NCBI GenBank assembly: GCA_041392305.1
Contig: JAWKMJ010000007.1
Location: 84,205-148,204, forward strand
Direction: 5' to 3'
Length of the DNA: 64,000 nucleotides
Source of the DNA: JAGQYP01 sp041392305
GTDB lineage: Bacteria > Bacteroidota > Bacteroidia > Flavobacteriales_D > Crocinitomicaceae
Shown here: positions 60,431-64,000 of the stretch, piece by piece
Position numbering within the stretch: the first letter of the stretch is position 1
Layout of the letters: each line of letters opens with the position of its first letter
Notes under the pieces: model-generated
Told to the model about the DNA's origin: nothing
What the model saw: the letters and a program-made list of their open reading frames with translations, nothing else
Databases searched by the model: none
Translations under genes and position numbers: made by a program

Positions 60431-60767
60431 TACGAAGTGTTTGAAAATTAGTATAGTTGGTTCAAAGATAATAAATGCTTCTTGCTCTCAATATTAAATC
60501 TAAAAAGCAATAAATAATTGTTATTCCGTTTCAGTTAAATTGCGCATTGAATATAGATCATTTTTTAACCGCAAAGAATTAAAAATTAAAAATGAAAAAT
60601 GAAAAGTGAAAAATGAAAAGTGAAAAATGAAAAGTGCAAAGTGAAAAATTAATGCTTAGAACCTAGGACTTAGAACCTAGAACTTAGAACCTATCACAGT
60701 TTATTTAACCGCAAAGGGCGCGAAGGAGGCGCAGAGGTCGCAAAGATGTAATAGCGAAATTATCGAT
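60431..60767 (+). repeat. intergenic composite repeat between the two TPR-SpoIIE genes
   Basis: After about 130 bases without visible features, bases 60564-60760 carry AACCGCAAAG, AAAATGAAAAGTGAAAAATG (60583-60650), TTAATGCTTAGAACCTAGGAC (60648-60692) and AACCGCAAAGGGCGCGAAGG (60707-60740). The last part, up to the gene end, is a near-perfect copy of 57835-57905. No gene present. Confidence 0.85.
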
Positions 60768-63242
60768 TTATACTCTTACCCCGATTATGCAAACATCATC
60801 TAATTGCTCTAAATTTCCTTTCCATTCTTCAAAAGCTTGGTCAATGAGTTCTCTTTGTTTGTCCATGGATTCTTTTTGAACGGAAAGCAGTAGGTTTTTG
60901 AAATTTGCTGCTTTGAATTTCTTACCTTTTTCTCCGCCAAACTGATCTGCAAACCCATCCGAGAAAATGTAGATCGTATCTCCTAGGTTAAGAGAAACTT
61001 CATGCGTAGTGAAGGGAACGGGGTTGGAAAACTTACCAATAGGTTGCTTGTCTGCTTTGATTTCTTCAACTTCTTCAGCTCCATTTCGGATGATCCAGAG
61101 TGGGTTGTGAGCACCGGAATATTTGAGTTTCGAGCAAGAGTTTTGAGCAAGAGAACCCTCTCCCTCTTGCTCTTGCTCAAGACTCACAACTGCTATATCC
61201 ATTCCATCCTTAACTTCCTCTTCGCTTTTTTCAAATTCTTGAATAACGATCTCACGGGTTTTATCTAGAATTTTCCCAGGATCCGTAAGCCCATATTCTC
61301 TAACCGCTCGATTCAAACCATTATTACAAACCACCGAAACCATCGCTCCCGGAACCCCATGACCCGTACAATCGCATGCAGCCAATAAAATCAACTCTTG
61401 CTCTTGCTCACTACTCTTGCTCAAAACCTCCATCCAATAAAAATCCCCCGCAACAATATCTTTTGGTTTGTAGAGAATGAAGGATTGCTCTAAATACGAT
61501 TTGACAAGTTTCTGTGGAGGAAGAATGGCCGATTGAATTCTTTTGGCGTAGTTGATGGAATCTAATATTTCCTGATTTTTTTCTCCTAATTCCTCGTAAG
61601 CCTCATCAACTTTTTCTTTTTGCTCTTCAATGATTCCCTTTTGTTTGCGAGTAACCCGAAATCGATTGAATATAAATCCTCCAAATATAAGGGCAAGAGC
61701 TAAACCTCCAAAGAGAAAATACTTTTGTTGTTGCTGTTGTTTGTTTTGAATTTCAAGTCTTTTTCCTTCTGCTTTTTCAGCGGCCAGTTCTGCGTCCTTG
61801 ATTTTTTGTGCTTCTGCGTTCTTGATGCTGTCTTGCAAAGCTTGTTTTTCGTATTCGTATTTGTATTCTTGTCGGATAACTTCTTTCTGATTCTCTTCTT
61901 TTTCAAGACTGTCCTTACTCGTAATGTATAATTCAAAATACTCCAAACTTTGCTTGAATTTCCCTTGCTTTTTTAGGATTTCAGATAAATTTTTTGCTGG
62001 TGGGATAATTAGAGCCAAGTATTGTGCTTTTTGAGCTTCCTCCAAGGAACGTTTGAAGTAGGGTATGGCCTTTGCGTATTGATTTTGTTTTTTGTAAATC
62101 ACTCCAATATTATTGAGCACTTGACAAAGCGTAGTTTTAAATTCTGCTTTTTCAACTAAGTCCAGAGCTTTCATTGAATATTCAAGAGAAAGATTATCCT
62201 GACCTAACTCTTCATAAATTGCACCTAAATGTTCGTATACTTGACCTAATAATACGTTGTGTTGAAGCTCTTTTGCAAGGTTTTCCGCCTTGGCGAAATA
62301 TTCAATTGCTAATTCCGTAGATCCTATTTCAGAATAATTTATACCCAAATTGATGTAGGAATAAATTAATCCGATTTTATCTCCGATTTTTTCTCTTATT
62401 CTCAAACTTCTTAGCTGAAATTCAATGGATTTATTGTATTCTTTTAGGTCTGTATAAATAGCTGCAATATTGGATAAAGCATAACTTGAAACTTGATCCT
62501 CTTCTAGTCGCTCGCTGTATTTTAAGCATTCCATTAAATCTCTAATAGCTTCGCCCGTATTTCCTAAATTACTGTTTGATATTCCACTGGAAAGCAGAAC
62601 ATAGCTTAGGAATGATTCGTCGTTCTCTTTTCTTGCGCCTGCTAGGCACATATCCAAATATTCCTTCCCTTTTTCAATTTCACCAATTTCACTGTAGGTG
62701 TTCGAAATATTGTATAATGTGTTTAGTTTTTCTTTGGTATTATTTGCTTTCTCGAATGCTTCTAAGCTTTTGAAATAGGTTTCAAGTGCTTCCGTATTGT
62801 TTCCTAAATTCGATTGTAGTGAACCCAAAATTCGATAACTAATTCCTAAGCCATAGTTTTCTTCAATTTTTGTAAAATTTGAGATGGACTGTTCGAGTTT
62901 TTGAATGGCAATATCCGTTTTGCCGGTTTGAAAAAAGACAAATGCCGAATTGGTAATTGCGAAATACTTGAGTTTTTGGAATGTTCTGACTTCCTGGGGA
63001 CTCAATTTTTTTCTGAGATTGGACTCACAAATTTGGTCTATTTTTTCAAATATTTGGAAGCATGAATCAAGGTTAAATCCTTCATATATAGCCTCTAGTT
63101 TGAGATAGAGGTTGATTTTTGTAGTATCGTGTTTGGCCTTGGAAATTTCATTGTTTAGAGAATCTATTTTCGACAGTTGGGCAGGTTCTTGTCCCCATAA
63201 AGAAAAGGTCCACAAAAAAAGAATCAGAAATAGTTTCTTCAT
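60768..63242 (-). CDS. TPR-SpoIIE phosphatase, paralogue of 57896-60430
   Basis: I chose ATG 63242 (MKKLFLILFLWTFSLWG), which gives a signal peptide; upstream starts would place a hydrophobic stretch before it. The roughly 824-residue protein has the same layout as its neighbour: TPRs, membrane helix, coiled coil, SpoIIE/PP2C with all metal motifs. Repeat insertions are shorter: loop A is SKSSEQEQE (61395-61422) and loop B is EQEGEGSLAQNSCS (61132-61178). From YFELYITSKDSLEKEE onward the two proteins are almost identical, while the TPR halves differ at many positions. Confidence 0.93.
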   Translation of the reverse strand: MKKLFLILFLWTFSLWGQEPAQLSKIDSLNNEISKAKHDTTKINLYLKLEAIYEGFNLDSCFQIFEKIDQICESNLRKKLSPQEVRTFQKLKYFAITNSAFVFFQTGKTDIAIQKLEQSISNFTKIEENYGLGISYRILGSLQSNLGNNTEALETYFKSLEAFEKANNTKEKLNTLYNISNTYSEIGEIEKGKEYLDMCLAGARKENDESFLSYVLLSSGISNSNLGNTGEAIRDLMECLKYSERLEEDQVSSYALSNIAAIYTDLKEYNKSIEFQLRSLRIREKIGDKIGLIYSYINLGINYSEIGSTELAIEYFAKAENLAKELQHNVLLGQVYEHLGAIYEELGQDNLSLEYSMKALDLVEKAEFKTTLCQVLNNIGVIYKKQNQYAKAIPYFKRSLEEAQKAQYLALIIPPAKNLSEILKKQGKFKQSLEYFELYITSKDSLEKEENQKEVIRQEYKYEYEKQALQDSIKNAEAQKIKDAELAAEKAEGKRLEIQNKQQQQQKYFLFGGLALALIFGGFIFNRFRVTRKQKGIIEEQKEKVDEAYEELGEKNQEILDSINYAKRIQSAILPPQKLVKSYLEQSFILYKPKDIVAGDFYWMEVLSKSSEQEQELILLAACDCTGHGVPGAMVSVVCNNGLNRAVREYGLTDPGKILDKTREIVIQEFEKSEEEVKDGMDIAVVSLEQEQEGEGSLAQNSCSKLKYSGAHNPLWIIRNGAEEVEEIKADKQPIGKFSNPVPFTTHEVSLNLGDTIYIFSDGFADQFGGEKGKKFKAANFKNLLLSVQKESMDKQRELIDQAFEEWKGNLEQLDDVCIIGVRV
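61132..61178 (-). repeat. in-frame GAGCAA palindromic insert, loop B of second TPR-SpoIIE gene
   Basis: The coding strand reads GAGCAAGAGCAAGAGGGAGA, then GGGTTCTCTTGCTCAAAACT, then CTTGCTCG, with inverted ends. The TTTTGAGCAAGAG core matches the intergenic array at 33470-33482. Confidence 0.85.
61395..61422 (-). repeat. short in-frame AGCAAG array, loop A of second TPR-SpoIIE gene
   Basis: Four to five units encode SKSSEQEQE at the same site where the neighbour carries a much longer Ser-Lys run. This shows unit-number variation between otherwise nearly identical catalytic domains. Confidence 0.85.
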
Positions 63243-63401
63243 TATGAGGTGTTTGAAAATTAGTATAGTGGGTTCAAAGATAGTAAAAGCTACTTCCATC
63301 CAAAGATAAATTGAAAAAGCTAAAATTTTATGATGCGGTCTTTAGAACAAATTTTGCGCAGGATTAGAGGAATTCAGCCGAATATTTTAATTTTAAGATC
63401 A

Positions 63402-63794
63402 ATGAAATTTTTACTCCTTTTTCAAATATTGTTATTGTTCAGTATTGATTCTTTCGCTCAAGACTCCTTGACACTGAACGAATTTGACCAGCTGGTAGTG
63501 CAATATCAGGAGAAAATGAGTAGCAAGGATTCTTTAAATACGAAGGATTTAATCGTATTAGTTAGGATTTACAATACACTGGAAATCGCAGAAGTGGCTC
63601 ATTCCGATAAAAATGGAAATTTTAAGAAATTTAAAGAGGAATTTGATGCCCATTGGATGGATCGGGTAGTGAACAACCTTCATTTTGTGTGGACAAGGGG
63701 AGGGGGCTTGTATTCGGTCAAACATGGGTTAAGATTGGGCTATTCTTATTGGCAAAGTGAGAAGGATTTGTTTCAGGTGGATGTTAGTGAGTGA
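63402..63794 (+). CDS. small secreted protein of unknown function
   Basis: I start at ATG 63402 (MKFLLLFQILLLFSIDSFAQ), a typical signal peptide. An ATG 72 bases upstream adds a basic leader. The mature part (about 110 residues) is mixed helix/strand and ends with TRGGGLYSVKHGLRLGYSYW. No family recognised. It is divergent from the TPR-SpoIIE gene (160 bases between starts) and followed by the composite repeat and the IS end. Confidence 0.6.
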   Translation: MKFLLLFQILLLFSIDSFAQDSLTLNEFDQLVVQYQEKMSSKDSLNTKDLIVLVRIYNTLEIAEVAHSDKNGNFKKFKEEFDAHWMDRVVNNLHFVWTRGGGLYSVKHGLRLGYSYWQSEKDLFQVDVSE

Positions 63795-63835
63795 GAGGAG
63801 GCTATTTCTATTTCGATTTCAATTGGCTGGATTTT

Positions 63836-63937
63836 TTAACCGCAAAGAAGGGGTAGAGTGTAAAGTGCAAAATGAAAAGTGAAAAGTGAAAAGTGAAAAG
63901 TGAAAAATTAATACTTAGAACCTAGAACTTAGAACCT
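63836..63937 (+). repeat. composite repeat at window end
   Basis: AACCGCAAAGAAGG (63838), AAAATGAAAAGTGAAAAGTG units (63870-63908) and TTAATACTTAGAACCTAGAAC (63908-63937) occur in the same three-part composition as at 57764-57872 and 60564-60740. The word order differs from the others (here AACCGCAAAG comes first). Confidence 0.8.
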
Positions 63938-64000
63938 TGTATCGTCCTGAAAAAAAGTAGACACTTTAAAAAGAGTGTTTATGAATAAAAAAGTAATCTT
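63938..64000 (+). mobile_element. probable left end of an insertion sequence (IS3-like), truncated by window
   Basis: Immediately after the TTAGAACC repeat the sequence changes to TGTATCGTCCTGAAAAAAAG, then TAGACAC, a form like the TGT-starting inverted ends of IS3-type elements. A small hairpin ACACTTT...AAGAGTGT follows and then ATG 63981 opening the frame MNKKVI, which is cut by the window edge. A transposase OrfA-type start is plausible but cannot be shown from 20 bases. Confidence 0.4.

Overview
The window is AT-rich chromosomal DNA from a member of the Bacteroidota, most likely Flavobacteriales and possibly Crocinitomicaceae/Fluviicola-like. The evidence is a secreted protease with a type IX secretion (T9SS) sorting domain, a fused CcoN-CcoO cbb3 oxidase gene, an OstA-like protein beside purA, LytTR/7TMR-type two-component genes with beta-propeller sensors, a TAnnTTTG-type promoter, and the general lack of Shine-Dalgarno sequences. 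The family assignment is inference. No rRNA, tRNA or CRISPR array was seen.

Layout. 1-2.5 kb: a small membrane-protein/winged-helix regulator cassette (its last gene is cut by the window edge) with two matching dyads, then two small secreted proteins. 2.9-9.6 kb: a frameshifted membrane protein and a large alpha-2-macroglobulin lipoprotein gene broken by many single-base indels. 10-13.8 kb: a TonB-dependent receptor with two companion genes. 14-18.4 kb: hsp20 and a LytTR regulator/propeller histidine kinase pair. 18.5-21.1 kb: a Cache/HAMP SpoIIE-type phosphatase followed by leftover gene tails. 21-27 kb: unknown secreted proteins, a DUF1990 protein, a lipoprotein, trxB and a DEAD helicase. 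27-33.5 kb: the cbb3 oxidase operon ccoS-ccoNO-ccoQ-ccoP-ccoG-ccoH-sulfite-exporter-like, with frameshifts in ccoNO and ccoP. 33.6-39 kb: a PLP decarboxylase, DUF2269/DUF4166-like proteins, unknown secreted proteins and a GNAT enzyme. 39-47 kb: housekeeping genes (holA, truA, terB-like, an OstA-like gene, purA, STAS, fur, rplS, peptidyl-prolyl isomerase). 47-56.5 kb: a T9SS protease, an NlpC/P60 hydrolase, a propeller SpoIIE phosphatase and clpB. 56.8-63.8 kb: a sterol-desaturase-type protein and two tandem TPR-SpoIIE phosphatases. 63.9 kb: the probable left end of an insertion sequence.

Two themes stand out. First, four SpoIIE/PP2C phosphatases with three sensor types (Cache-HAMP, periplasmic propeller, TPR) share the window with one stand-alone STAS protein that carries a phosphorylatable serine. 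This suggests a branched partner-switching network. Second, intergenic DNA is full of short low-complexity repeat 'words' that abut or supply stop codons. One of them, a GAGCAA hexanucleotide, also occurs in frame inside two surface loops of the SpoIIE catalytic domains, partly as GAGCAAGAG...CTCTTGCTC palindromes. It resembles a palindromic element that tolerates coding sequence.

Sequence quality needs attention. Single-base indels, many of them in homopolymer runs, break the alpha-2-macroglobulin, ccoNO and ccoP genes while the rest of the window reads cleanly. Assembly error is at least as likely as gene decay.
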